This document shows positions 42,167-53,164 of a DNA stretch of 64,000 nt, one piece after another (position 1 is the stretch's first letter; each line of letters starts with the position of its first letter). The DNA comes from Cordilura impudica (Eukaryota; Arthropoda; Insecta; Diptera; Scathophagidae): assembly GCA_963682025.1 (NCBI GenBank), contig OY821521.1, positions 118,769,520 through 118,833,519 of the forward strand. Reading direction: 5' to 3'. Under the pieces are notes generated by a model that was not told the DNA's origin, did not search any database, and saw nothing but the letters and a program-made list of their open reading frames with translations. Position numbers and translations under genes: made by a program.

Positions 42167-43104
42167 AGACACTCCGACTATTCAAAGACACTCCCACTAT
42201 TTACAGGCAATTATATAGAACTAGAAAGTTTTCTAATATCAGCGGAACTAATTAATAAAACTCTATCGGAAGCAGCAAAAGCAGATATTGTTAAGCATGT
42301 TTACCATGCTAAACTAACATCAAACGTCAGAACATATATAGAAACTTGTTCAAAACTGGAAAATTTTTAAACATTGAAAAATTTACTAGAACAAAGATAC
42401 AAAAGCAATAAGAAAATCCAGAAATTACAGAATAGATTGAATTCAATATTCTGGGGGAAGATGTAAACAAATTCATTTAGAGAGAAAATAACGACAATAA
42501 TAGATAATCTTAACAAGTTGGGTATAGAAGAATTAGGAAATGGCGTTACAGATGCGGATAAAATTGTAATAATCAGATTAAACCATAAATTAGAAAGGTT
42601 TGAATGAGAACTTTAAATCGACGATATACGCAGCTCGACCAGAGAACTTGAAAAAAGCATCTGAGCTCGCATTGGAATTGGCAAATGATCAGAAGGTAAC
42701 TCATAACTCAGTTTTACACTTTACGAGAGAAAAACCGCATTACTCACAACAGAACCACAACAAGTTTAATATGAATAATAACAACATGAACTTTAATAGG
42801 AACAGCAACAATAACAGAAACAAAACTAACTTCAATAGAGTCAACAATTTTAGTAACAACAGTAATAGGAATAACAACTTTAATTTCAACAGAAACAATG
42901 TATTCAACAATATCCACAACAGAAAAAACAGAGGAAATCATAACAACACCAATAGCAACAATTACAATAGACACATACTATATACAATACGGGAAACGCA
43001 TTAGGCCCGGAATACACGAATATTCCGGACAGCCAAAATTAAGTGTGTATAAGGTATATAGCAACACCAATTATATAAACGCTAAATACAAAGATAAAAA
43101 CTAA
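42167..43104 (+). pseudogene. G2 (412-like) gag relic with Asn-rich C-terminus
   Basis: Gag-like capsid sequence is readable in pieces (ELESFLISAELINKTLSEAA, VKHVYHAKLTSNVRTYIETC, LKNLLEQRYKSNKKIQKLQN), interrupted by stops at about 42368 and 42466. From 42600 one open frame goes through YAARPENLKKASELALELAN into an Asn-rich tail (NNNNMNFNRNSNNNRNK). It has no Cys knuckle. A second copy of 42596-43170 occurs at 54284-55393 and serves as an empty site for the MITE there. Confidence 0.75.
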
Positions 43105-43440
43105 CATTTCTTATCGACACATGTGCTGACATATCACTTTGTCGCATGCATACAGATTTTTAGGATGAATCATTTTATATAAAAGAAAAATGTAAATTGA
43201 CAGGTATTACTACAGAGGAGATTTATTCTTTAGGCAAAATAGAATTGGAATAAACATTGGCAGATGAAATATACAAACACTCTTTTCAACTAGTAAATTC
43301 AAACTTTCCTATAGAAACAGACGGAATAATAGGAAGAGACTTTTTGAGGAAATATATTGGTAAAATAGACTATGAAACATATTCAATTTCTTTGTTTGCA
43401 GACAATACTACTACGACACTGAAGACAAAAAATGGAGACT
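43105..43440 (+). pseudogene. G2 aspartic protease relic
   Basis: FLIDTCADISLCRMHTDF has Cys in place of the usual Gly of the D-T-G triad; the second copy near 55325 still reads a GDTGAG-like string at DNA level (GCGACACAGGTGCTGG). The core ETDGIIGRDFLRKYIGKIDY is clear at 43320-43375. Confidence 0.7.
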
Positions 43441-43860
43441 AGTAATAGATTTTAAATGATAAAATTGTTAATGACAAATTTTCACTAACTAGATTAGAGA
43501 ACATTTTAGATAAAATGTTTTCAAAATGTTGTCAAATGGTTTTCTACGCTTGATATGACTAGTTTATTTCATTAAATCAAATTAGACAAAGATTCTCGAG
43601 CATTAACAGCTTTTCCGACGCAGCAAGGCCATTATAAATTTAAAAGACTCCCATTCGGACTGAAAATTTATTCAAATAGTTTTCAGAGAATGCTTACAAT
43701 AGCACTTTCGGGACTAGAATTCGAAGCATTTCTTTATGTGGATGACATTATCGTGTACGGATATAGTTTGCAACACCATAATCAAAATTTAGTAAGAGTA
43801 TTGGACAGGTTACAACGGTACAATCTAAGACTTAACCCAAAAAATGTTGTTTTTTGAGAC
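43441..43860 (+). pseudogene. G2 reverse transcriptase relic
   Basis: Ty3/gypsy RT fragments: WRLVIDF, then FSTLDMTS, then LDKDSRALTAFPTQQGHYKF, RLPFG, FQRMLTIALSGLEFEAFLYV and the catalytic YVDD (LYVDDIIVYG, about 43736), then LNPKNVVF. The RNase H is deleted directly afterwards (about 43860-43990). Confidence 0.8.
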
Positions 43861-43989
43861 CAGAGAGAACGCACCTACATCAATGACGTCAAGAATATGA
43901 GAAAATTACAATGAAGTAGAAAATATAGAAGATATCGATATAAAAATTGAGAATAATATTGTGCACATGGGAAGTTTTTTTATAATTCA

Positions 43990-45282
43990 TCGAAACCAGT
44001 TTTGACCATGAGGAAATTACATACCCCAAATATTTATAAAGGAAATTATTATGAAAAGCTAACAAGATTCAGCGAAAACTCAGCGAAACTAGAATCAATA
44101 CTGAGAAAACTGATATATAAAATGGAAAAGGAAAATATAAAGGAACTAGCGCTACCAAATGATGATTAAATATTTAAAGTATATATGAAAGAAGAAATAA
44201 AAGAAGCCTACGCAAAGATGAAAATAAATAATAAAAGCCCTTAACTGAAAATATTAATATATAATGCCCCAAGAAGAATAACCGACGACATATCAAAATA
44301 CAAATTAATAGACGAATTTCATAATGTAACCCATGCAGGCCATTTGGGAATAAGGAAGACTGTAATTAAATTAAAACAACGATATGTCCGGAAAAATATG
44401 AATGAGATGGTAAGGAAATTTGTATCATATTGCGACAAACATACAAGACACATAAGGGAACCATTTACACTAGCAGACACACCAGACGACAGTTTCGAAG
44501 TGATTTCGATTGGACCACTTCGTATCTGGAACGACTACCGATACATTTTGACAATGCAATATGAGGTGACAAAATTCATTGTTGCACACCCAATGTCAAC
44601 AAAAGATGCAATTATAATGGCCAAAGCACTGGTCGAACAATTCATTGTAAAATATGGTCAATTTAAAGTACTTAAATCAGATATGGGAACAGAGTTTACA
44701 AATAAATAATGCGCAACATATGTTCATTATTACAAATTAAACAGGCATTTTCAACACTCTATAACCATGAGATACAAGGTTCAGTTGAGATAAACCATAG
44801 AGTTCTCCACGAGTTTTTATTGACAACAGCAACTGGGACAAATGGATTCTATATTTCAGTTTTGCATATAATACGAGACCGAACATAGACACAGGCTACA
44901 CACCATTCGAATTAGTATACGGAAAATTACTATGCTTGCCATCTGACATCCAATAAAAATAAATTTTATATTTATGATGACTACGCTAGGGACCTACGAG
45001 TCAAATTACAGTTCGCATTGAATAGAGCAAAGGATATGACTATTAAGGTAAAAAAGAAGAGGTTTGAAAAAATATAGTAATCAAAATAAATATAGTAATC
45101 AACCTGAACTGAATGTAGGTGATTTAGTTTGGATAAAAGTAGAGAATAGGAAAAAATATCAAAGTCCATACAAGGGACCGTACAGAATTATTGAAAGAAA
45201 TGGTGTAAACACCACTATGGATCATAATGAAGTTAAAAAGGAAGTATACAATAATAATCTAAAAACATATATAGCATATTAA
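43990..45282 (+). pseudogene. G2 integrase relic
   Basis: The linker leads into the finger region HNVTHAGHLGIRKTVIKLKQ with CDKH in place of the second Cys pair. The core has RYILTMQYEVTKFIVAHPMS and LKSDMGTEFTNK (second Asp); the first Asp region reads ISIGPL (Asp lost). Stops occur at 44709 and beyond. Then PFELVYGKLL and the C-terminal LNVGDLVWIKVENRKKYQSP, ending YNNNLKTYIAY. Organisation and similarity to G1 integrase support a 412/mdg1-type element. Confidence 0.8.
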
Positions 45283-45452
45283 TATAAGAATCATTCTTAT
45301 TAATATAATATTTCACAAATAAATTTTACCTATTTTATGAAGTCAACAAAACAAAAAATGTATATTAAGTAATCATTATCATTAAATATAATATTGTATT
45401 AAGAAATTTTGTAACTATATCATGAAGTTGATAGGAAAAATTATGAAGCTTG
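45283..45452 (+). other. G2 3' untranslated region
   Basis: AT-rich sequence between integrase and LTR; no ORF and no strong polypurine tract. Confidence 0.5.
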
Positions 45453-45835
45453 TGTAGTGTACCTCACAAGTCTGCAATGCATACATAGTACATAGAACAG
45501 ACAATCAATAGTACCAATTACTTGTCAAACTGTTCTATGTACAATGAAATATAATGCAATATTTGTTTGGTCAATAAGTAATACAATCCTTCAAGATAAC
45601 GAATAAAACAATAGTATGTGTAAGCTAAGTAATATATGTATGTTAAATAAGCTAAACCAAATTTAGTATAAAAAGGATTTTAGTTTTAACAACTCAATCG
45701 GCACCAACTGCCTTTATTTTCTTTTAATTGAAATTTCTACTTGCTCTTACTTTGTAAGAACGGCAAATATAATAGATCAACCAGTGGCAAACTCTGCCGG
45801 TTGAAAAACCGTAGAAAGGACCACAAATCACTACA
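45453..45835 (+). mobile_element. G2 (412-like) 3' LTR
   Basis: 383 bases starting TGTAGTGTACC and ending CACTACA, again the TGTAGT...ACTACA type. It contains TATAAAAAGG (about 45669), a TATA-like promoter, and matches the truncated left LTR. Confidence 0.8.
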
Positions 45836-46057
45836 GTAGCTATATGTGCGTGCCTGACGAAGAGATGATCAAAAGATGTTCGTTACTATTTGTGTTTAAG
45901 GATCAAAGGATCTTAAACGAAACAAAACACGTTCACTTTATTTGTTTCTGTAAATTCTAAATTTTAATCCTTTATTTTCATTTGTTGTAATGTTTCACAA
46001 TTTTAATTTTTGTAGTTTTCGATTTGTTAAATGTTTTTAATTTAATTCAAAATCTAA
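45836..46057. other. Non-coding stretch
   Basis: No gene is seen; possibly part of the BEL-B LTR. Contains a GATCAAAGGATC word. Confidence 0.35.
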
Positions 46058-46382
46058 TGCCCGTTTTCTCAATAGGCGATTATCTTTTATCTGGTTTGCT
46101 GCTATTTTGTCGCAAAGCTAACCGGCAGTCATCTGCCAGTTATTTATTTATCGTACAGATAAATTATTCTCCCAACTTTCATATCAATTTTGAGAGGCAT
46201 TGCCAACTGAAAATGATTCTCCCAACTTTCATACGTATTTTGAGAGGCATTGCCAACTGAAAATAATGTTTTTGTCGATACATTGAGAAAACCAAAATTG
46301 TTAACCGGCAGTTTATCGGTCCAATAAATTTATGTCCTGGTTAAGTAACAGGCAGTTTGGCGATGCATTGAGAAAACCGGCA
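46058..46382. mobile_element. 325-bp MITE with TAA duplication (PIF/Harbinger-like)
   Basis: Inverted ends TGCCCGTTTTCTCAAT (46058-46073) and ATTGAGAAAACCGGCA (46367-46382) match at 15 of 16. TAA flanks both sides (46055-46057, 46383-46385). PIF/Harbinger elements duplicate TWA. A 50-bp tandem duplication lies inside. Confidence 0.75.
46166..46265. repeat. 50-bp tandem duplication inside the MITE
   Basis: Two copies start at 46166 and 46216 (ATTCTCCCAACTTTCATA...GCCAACTGAAAATR) with a few differences. Confidence 0.9.
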
Positions 46383-46385
46383 TAA

Positions 46386-46667
46386 GTCTTTTATTTTTAC
46401 AATTGTTTTTTCCTACGAATTTTATTTTAATGATTTTTAATTATATCAAAATCAGTCTTTTATTTTTTAGGTTTTCTCACAAATTAAATTTTGGTTTTTA
46501 TGCTGTTCACTGTTCACTTTTTGTTAAGTTCTCAAGAAAGGTTGAAACGCGAAAGAGTGACATTAAAAAAAGTACAACGTTAATAAGCAATTAAAAGGCG
46601 AAGATTAACAAAAGAGATTAATTGTGACAAATGAACAGTGACGGCAAATTTTGGGGCATTTCTAAAC
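46386..46667 (-). mobile_element. BEL-B 3' LTR (candidate)
   Basis: On the minus strand the polypurine string CAAGAGGGGGATAA (about 46672-46685) is followed by TGTTTAGAAATGCCCC, a plausible LTR start near 46667. Further on, GAACAGCATAAAAACC (about 46500) looks like a TATA box. The partner LTR was not recognised, so the extent is open. Confidence 0.45.
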
Positions 46668-47587
46668 ATTATCCCCCTCTTGAGGTGGTGTGATGTTTAC
46701 CATCTTGGTATGGTGGGTCCAGAAAAAGTATATCCCAGGGCGGTTTTTTGGCCGATCACGTTGCCTATTTCTAATTCGATGGTGCCATCTCTTCGAATTT
46801 CGGGGAAGATATACGACCCTAGCTCAATGTCGATAGGCGCGTTTTAACGTGGCTCGACGTTGGCGATCGTTTGTTCAGGAAAATCCCCCGCTGGGTCGGC
46901 GCGCATAGGGGATTTGTATATTTTTCTGGGTAATTCCTGGGTCACCAGGGCGGTTAGTTTTGTGGACCACCTCATACGGGTAGTGCGAGAGCTAATTCGA
47001 AAAGTGGTTGTCTTTAAATTGTTCCTTTTTTGGATGGTAAGTCCTAATTTGTTGACAGTGGACCAGGCAATTTTGGAAACAGGGAGCGTTTGATTGATGA
47101 GTGCTCGCATACTTGCCCATCCATCTTGTTCTCCTTTGATGTCAAAGGTGGCAGTGGGAAGAAAAACGCTGGAGTTTTCAATGTTTATGATCGTTGGGGT
47201 CTGGATCGTTTTATCCTCGGTGTCTATTTGTGATTCCTTGGAAGATAACTGATTGGTGAGTTTGAGTTGTGGGGCATCGTGAAGTAGCGCATGATGCCTA
47301 TTCGTACAGACTCGACAGCCATATTCGTTCTTACAATCTTTTAAGCGATGTGATCTTGCCAGGCAGTTGACGCAATAACCTTTTTTTACAATAACATCAT
47401 ATCGCTGAAAATGATTGCTGGTTAGAAATTTATGGCAGGTTTTTATGGCGTAATCTAAGTCGCAGATACCGCATGAAAAGTGCCACTCTGGATGTCTATT
47501 GAACTGTTGGGTGGTTATATCTGGAATTATACGGATTAGAATGTTATTATAATTGAAATTTTGGAGTAAATAGATGAGACAATTCAA
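46668..47587 (-). pseudogene. BEL-B post-integrase region: zinc knuckles plus protease-like domain
   Basis: Directly after the pol C-terminus, in the frame of its last part (VHIRTGNGIY at about 47640), comes a gag-type double knuckle (CGICDLDYAIKTC, CVNCLARSHRLKDC, CRVCTNRHHALLH, about 47480-47270). A retropepsin-like domain follows in which the catalytic D-S/T-G is ALINQT (about 47090), and the end reads DIDIELGSYIFPEI and ALGYTFSGPT past a stop at 46844. It is either a third domain block of this element or a fragment of another BEL gag joined in frame. Without the Asp it cannot be an active protease. Confidence 0.65.
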
Positions 47588-48281
47588 AATAACACTACGA
47601 TTTTTGTGATTGGTAGTGTAGATTCCGTTTCCAGTTCGTATATGAACAACTCTAATTTTGTAATCAGACCCTGGGTAGATTTTTTATTATTCGACCTAAT
47701 TTCCATTGATTGGGTGGCACGTTATTGTCTTTGATGACTACGAGGTCATTGACCTTGACATTTTCTTTAGTATATTTCCATTTATATGATTTCCATCTTT
47801 GGCAAAATGAATGGTAGATTATAACTAATGTTTTGATGACTGTAATGATGAATCAGTTGATGTTGAAAAGTCTTCATGAATTCAGTTGTATCCTTTTTTA
47901 TAAGTTCTGCAGCTCCGACGAAATTTGTCCCATTGTCGGAATAAATATTAGCTGGACAACCACGTCTGTCAATATAGCGGGAAAAACCAGCTAAAAAGGT
48001 TTTAGTCGATAAATCACTAGCTGCTTCTGGGTGAACAGCTTTAGTCGTAAAGCATACGAAAATACAAATATACCCCTTTGTGATGAGACATGCGCGGCCA
48101 GCAAAATTTCGAATATCGAAGGCTCCAGCATAATCTACGCCTACAGTTTCAAATGGTCTTGAAAGGGTAGTTCGTTCGGGCGGTAAAGATGCCATAATTT
48201 GATTTTGTGTCTGTTTTTTAAATAAAACACAAGTTTTACAATGATTGATAATATTTTTGGCTAAGGGTCGTAATCTAAATA
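47588..48281 (-). pseudogene. BEL-B integrase core and DUF5641-like end
   Basis: Integrase of BEL-B. Finger remains INHCKTCVLFK, first Asp in VGVDYAGAFDI, second Asp in IYSDNGTNFVGA (about 47930). The part with the catalytic Glu (normally HxGGLWE) is deleted; the frame jumps to KYTKENVKVNDLVVIKDNNV and WKLGRIIKNLP, the DUF5641-like end, with one frameshift near 47665. The mariner insertion splits the finger region at 48282. Confidence 0.8.
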
Positions 48282-48283
48282 TA

Positions 48284-49219
48284 CAGGGTGCGGCTAAAGT
48301 AACTATATGATTTGTTTTTTAAATAACTATTGAATGGAATGAAAAAAACAAAAAAATTTATGATAAAAAGAAAGTTTATTTTGTTATTTTTTTACATTAA
48401 TTATGAAAAATAATATCAGTTAAATGAGAACCGTTTTCTCTAACGCAAAAATGTGCTCTTTTTATGGCATTTTCCATAACTTTGTTCAGTGTTTCTTGTG
48501 GTATACGATCAATTTCTTCTTGAATGTTGTCCTTTAGTTGTTGCAAGGTTTGGGGCTTATTCACATAAACTTTGTCTTTGAGATAGCCCCACAAGAAAAA
48601 ATTCGGTGCAGTCAAATCTGGCGATCGTGGTGGCCATCTCAAATCGCTCAAAATTTTCATTTTGATCAACGAGATTTAAAACTGCTCTAGCATATTCCAA
48701 GCGCAATACGAAGTCCTCAGGATTTAGTTTTTGGACTACTTGGATTTTGTAAGGGAAGAGGTGCAAATCGTGTTTTAAAATTCGCCGAAGAGTGCGGTCA
48801 GAAAGCTGCAACTGGGAAGATCGTCTTCTCGTTGATGTCTGCGGATTTTCTTCGACGCTCTGTCGCACAGCATCAATATTTTCGGCCGATCTGCCAGTTC
48901 GAGGTCTGCCCGTACGTCTTGAATCTCATAACAGTCCCATATTCAGCAAAAGTATTCACCAACGAACGAATGATTGGACCCGTTGGAGCAGTTCTTCCAC
49001 CATAAAATCTTCTGTATGCACGTTGAGCATTAATTATCGAACGATGATTTTCAATGAATAGAAAAACAATCTTAGTTCTTTGCGCAATTGTATAGCGTTC
49101 CATTTTTAAATATTCTCCCAAGTTTAATTTCTGAAATAGGAAAAAAGAAAAAGTTAAATACTCGCAAGCAAAGAAGTTACAATTGTTTTACATCATATAG
49201 TAACTTTAGCCGCACCCTG
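48284..49219 (-). pseudogene. Tc1/mariner-superfamily element with deleted transposase
   Basis: TA-flanked 936-bp element (TA at 48282-48283 and 49220-49221). The terminal inverted repeats of about 28 bases begin CAGGGTGCGGCTAAAGTWAC. On the minus strand the transposase start is readable: helix-turn-helix (MERYTIAQRTKIVFLFIENH, APTGPIIRSLVNTFAEYGTV), the second helix-turn-helix (LSDRTLRRILKHDLHLFPYK), then a jump to WPPRSPDLTAPNFFLWGYLK near the C-terminus. The region with the first two catalytic Asp residues is deleted, so it is non-autonomous. Excision on paper restores the BEL-B frame. Confidence 0.88.
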
Positions 49220-49221
49220 TA

Positions 49222-50570
49222 CAATATTCTGTTCGAAGAATTCGAATCATGAGTTGATTTCCGCCATCTAAAGTAATTTTATGTGTAAATTCGGTAATCA
49301 ATCGGGTCAACTTTGAGTCGTACGGTAGCAATATTGGATGTCGCTCATTATATGTTAATGCTGGTGATTGAACGGACGACCAAGTTTGCTAGTATTGGAG
49401 ATTTTAGCTTTGAGTTTTAAATTTCGATATTCATCAGGAAAACTTTGTTGTTGGGTCCATATAGTGAGGCGATTTTTGACCGACTTTATTTCGTCTCCTG
49501 TTAGTTCGATTGATGAGATTCTGAGATGGGCCCTTGATGCTCCAGTGTTTCTCCAGAATCGTAAAGCGTACGCGATAACTCTATATACGCGAGATAATGA
49601 TGAAAAGCGATTTAGGGGGTCTTCATAAGTTGTTGCTGTAAAGACTTTAATGGGTTTCGCTTCGATATTTGTGTCATGCGGAGATATTGGTATTGGCCAT
49701 TGATTTTTTGGTAATTTTAACCAAGAGGGTCCAAACCACCACAAGTTATTAGTTTGAAGCTCCTCTGGTGTACAACCTCTGCTTGTGACATCTGCAGGGT
49801 TTTCTTTAGATTCGACATGTTGCCAGTTTTGAATTCCCACTTTTTGTACAATTTCTGAAACTCGATTTCCCACAAAGGTATTCCAGGTGCATGAAGGTTT
49901 CTTTAGACACGATAACACAATTGTAGAGTCTGCCGAAAAATATGTCCTCAAATTGGGGTTCTGTAGAATGGGTAGAATTCAATAACCAAATTTGCTAATA
50001 GGACAGATCCACACAGTTCTAACCTTGGAAGACATACTTTTTTGAGAGGGGCAACCCGAGTCTTTGAGGCTAAAAGAAATGAGTGTACATTGTTCTCATC
50101 AAGTTGAATTCGGATGTACAGCGTTGCTGCATAAGCCTTTTCTGAGCCGTCGCTAAATCCGTGAATTTCTATTTCACAGGTGTGGCTATAATTAATCCAA
50201 CGGGGTATTTTGGGAATATTAATGGAAGGACAATTTTTGACGAATTTTTGCCACTTTATATGTGCAAGGGGTTTTAATATGTCATCCCAATCTATTTTGT
50301 CTAGCCATATCTGTTGCATGATTAATTTTGCATCAACAATAATTGGGGCTAGCCATCCGCAAGGGTCAAAAAACTTAGCTATTGTAAATGTTTGTTTTAA
50401 TTCGACATCTGGAGCTGTAAAGGTGAATGAGTCTGATGAAATATTCCATTTTATCCCGAGCGTTTTTTTTCCCAGAATTTTCAGATAAGTTGAGCCCATC
50501 TACTGGTAAAAGTGTTTGGGTTGGCAAATCCTGGATAACTCGTGGGTCGTTGGAAGCCCATTTCATTTGG
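49222..50570 (-). pseudogene. BEL-B RNase H and pre-integrase region
   Basis: Follows RT in the minus direction: FDPCGWLAPIIVDAKLIMQQ, the RNase H start IHGFSDGSEKAYAATLYI, RVAPLKKVCLPRLELCGSVL, then in a shifted frame TYFSADSTIVLSCLKKPSCTW and NPADVTSRGCTPEEL, and finally the spacer RVIAYALRFWRN. One frameshift lies at about 49950. A near-identical copy of 49405-51996 is present at 61418-64000. Confidence 0.85.
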
Positions 50571-51334
50571 TCAAAACCTGCTGATTTTAAAACGGTGGTT
50601 AGCTCTTTCTTTCTTTTCTACATACATGTTTTGTTGTAAAATTTTTGAAGCTAAAGGGTGTGTCGATTTTATATCTTCAGCGAGTTGCAAAAGGGTTCTG
50701 ATGGCCAGGAATGGGGCACAATTGACTCCGAAGGTAACTGTGAGTAGTTTGAAATCTTCGATAGGTTCATTTTCGGATTTTCGGGACAGAATTCGCTGAT
50801 AATTTGTTTGGGTTGGGTCAATTAGTATTTGCCGGTACATTTTTGTGATGTCGGCGTTAAATACAAACGGAAAAATCTCCACTTTAATATCAGTAGAACA
50901 AGATCTTGCTGAAGAATAGGTCCTGGATATAAAATGTCATTACGACTATTCTTGTTTGACGTCGGGCTGGAGGCATTAAAAACCACTCTAAGTTTTGTGG
51001 TCAAACTGTCTGGTTTTATTACTGCGTTATGCGGCAGGTAAAAATTTGGGGCCTTATTTATATCCATGGGAGAGATTTTTCTCATATGTCTCAACTCAAG
51101 GTATTCTAAGATGACCTGCTTGTATTGTTCTTCGAGGTCGGGTTTTTGTTTTAGCATGCGCTCCATTCTCAAATACTGGGCCATGGCTATGTTACGAGAA
51201 GTTCCAATTTCATTTTTAAAGGGCAGGGTAACAACATACCTTCCCATGTCGTTTCTACGCGTTGTAGATTTGAAATTATTTTCACAAAATGTGTCCTCAT
51301 CTGACCTCAAAATTTGTTTTGGGGCTTCCTCCAC
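50571..51334 (-). pseudogene. BEL-B reverse transcriptase with deleted YVDD
   Basis: RT of BEL-B: FYLPHNAVIKPDSLTTKLRV, then NASSPTSNKNSRNDILYPGP, NADITKMYRQILIDPTQ, VTFGVNCAPFLAIRTL. Where other BEL proteins have YVDD-x-L-S/T-G, the sequence reads MYV followed by EKKE, so the two catalytic Asp and about a dozen following residues are lost by a small deletion with frameshift. Another shift at about 50880 splits the domain. Both genomic copies share the lesion. Confidence 0.85.
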
Positions 51335-52500
51335 CTCCCAAAAGCGTGTGAGGATTTGGTCAAGGGACGGTCCATTATATAGTGAAATAGGGGTTGAATT
51401 TTAAGTCGTTTTTTGACTGCTCCTCCCACAATCCAACCAAATAGTGTTTTCGTGCCAAAAGAGATCCAATTGATTTCATAGCTGTCTCCATACAATAAAT
51501 AGAGGATCCTAAATCGAGGCCAATTAGAAGGTCGACAGGACGACTTACGAAAAAGTGAGGTTAGCAGTTTCACTTAAGTGATGTAAATCCAGCGTTTGTG
51601 CCGGTAAATTAGAAGGAAGGGTCTTTAGGACTGGCGTAAACACTTCTAATTTAAAACTAGGGTCCGCCCGAGAACAAAGGTTGAAAAAACAGGCTTTGGT
51701 AGAAGTTTCGGATACGTTCTGATTTAAACTTGTGATGTGAACTAAATGTGGCTTAGTTGTCAATTTTAAGCGATTTTTTAGCTTGTCCGATATAAAGGTT
51801 GATTGAGATGCAGGGACGATGATAGCTCGTGCCTCGAATCTCTATCCTTCTGTTTCGATTTGGACGATGGCAGTGAACAGCAAAGTTCCTCGATCCAGTG
51901 GGCTTGATATGGATCGTTTGTCATTCTGTAGGATCAAGGATGTGAGACTAGGAATATTTGATTTAGGAGTGGACTGTATATTGGATGCTCGTGATGCGGC
52001 GCTCGTACTGGGTCATCTTCTTGATTCTGATGCAAATTGAAAGATTGGGACTCAGTTGCCTTTGGGGCACGATCGAAGGTAATGTGACTCTTTACAATGT
52101 TGACTTTATGTTGAATGTATGGTGACTTTATGTTGAAAACTATTATTTGGCTTAGAGGCAAAATTATTTTTGGGTCGGTTTTCAGATTGTGACAAATTTG
52201 TTTGAAAGGAGTGGACACGTTTTTCTCTGGGAGCATATTTTGAATTTTCTGGTTTGGGCTGAAGATTTCCTATTTCCGACTGATTCTAAAGTTTTGAATT
52301 TATGGGTCAGAAATTTGTCGAATTCATTCCACTTTGGAGCTTCTGCGCAATCTTCTCGGGAATTTTCAAACTCTTGCGCGAGTGATCTGGGATGCTTTTT
52401 TGAACAAATAAAAAGTAGGAATGATTCCCATGTCGTTGTGTTAATGCCTAGTGTGGCTAGGGACTGCCGTGAATCATTTATTTGTAATTTTGTAATTTTT
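51335..52500 (-). pseudogene. BEL-B protease region and spacer, heavily decayed
   Basis: Fragments only: LCSRADPSFKLEVFTPVLKT with LPSNLPAQTLDLHHL (about 51580-51680) from the protease C-terminal half, and the BEL motif region around VDLLIGLDLG and FGWIVGGAVKK (about 51430-51520). The zinc knuckles and the catalytic Asp are not readable in 51700-52500; that part holds broken frames. Confidence 0.6.
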
Positions 52501-53164
52501 TTATTGAAGCACCAGAGTCAATAGAGGCGTGTGGTAAATCTAAAATAATTTTATACTGTTCATTTACTTGCATCCAATTATTTTCGTAGCGGTCCACCAA
52601 ATTTTTCCAGGCAAGAATAAAACCATCGTTGGTTAAAGGGACGTGAGAAATTATATCCCTGGTTTCGCCTCCAGTTTTTTGCTTTAAATGGAACAATTTT
52701 TCAACGTTACTAACTCGAGAATTATTTATATATATAGCTGTGAGGAGATCCCGAAAACTGGGCCATAATTTATAATCCCCATAAGAAGTGTCTGTATCGC
52801 AGGGTGGCAATCTTATAAATGAAGCCTCAGTATCTAGGATCGAACTTGATTGGCGTTCTGGTTTTTCAATGGTGGGTGTTGAATATGCAAGAATTTCAGC
52901 GTTTATTGAGGACAGACAATTTTTATATACCGATAGGGTCTTACGGTATCGTTCCCGTAACTTGGTTTTATCAATGGGCTTATCATTGTCATCTTCTGAA
53001 TCCCTACACTCCGCATATGACCGCTTGACTTGTGTCCAAAGCGATTCCAATTCCACGCGAAGAATTTCCAACGCATGGAAATTGTTTTCAATTTGAGCTT
53101 CAGCTTGTAGACTTTCGAAATCGAATAAGTCATTTGTACAGTTAACGAATTTGTTTAATAACAT
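52478..53164 (-). pseudogene. BEL-B gag (N-terminal part)
   Basis: A 228-codon ORF. Helical, acidic N-terminus, then the DUF1759-type core: IRLPPCDTDTSYGDYKLWPS, FRDLLTAIYINNSRVSNVEK, LKQKTGGETRDIISHVPLTN, AWKNLVDRYENNWMQV. This is the capsid-like part of BEL Gag and compares well with BEL-C Gag at 58390-58960. It ends at a stop before the knuckles. Confidence 0.85.

Noticed and set aside
42750..43000. Host Asn-rich (prion-like) protein gene
   Set aside because: The frame is continuous with gag-like sequence and the same segment recurs at 55070-55300 in another element copy.
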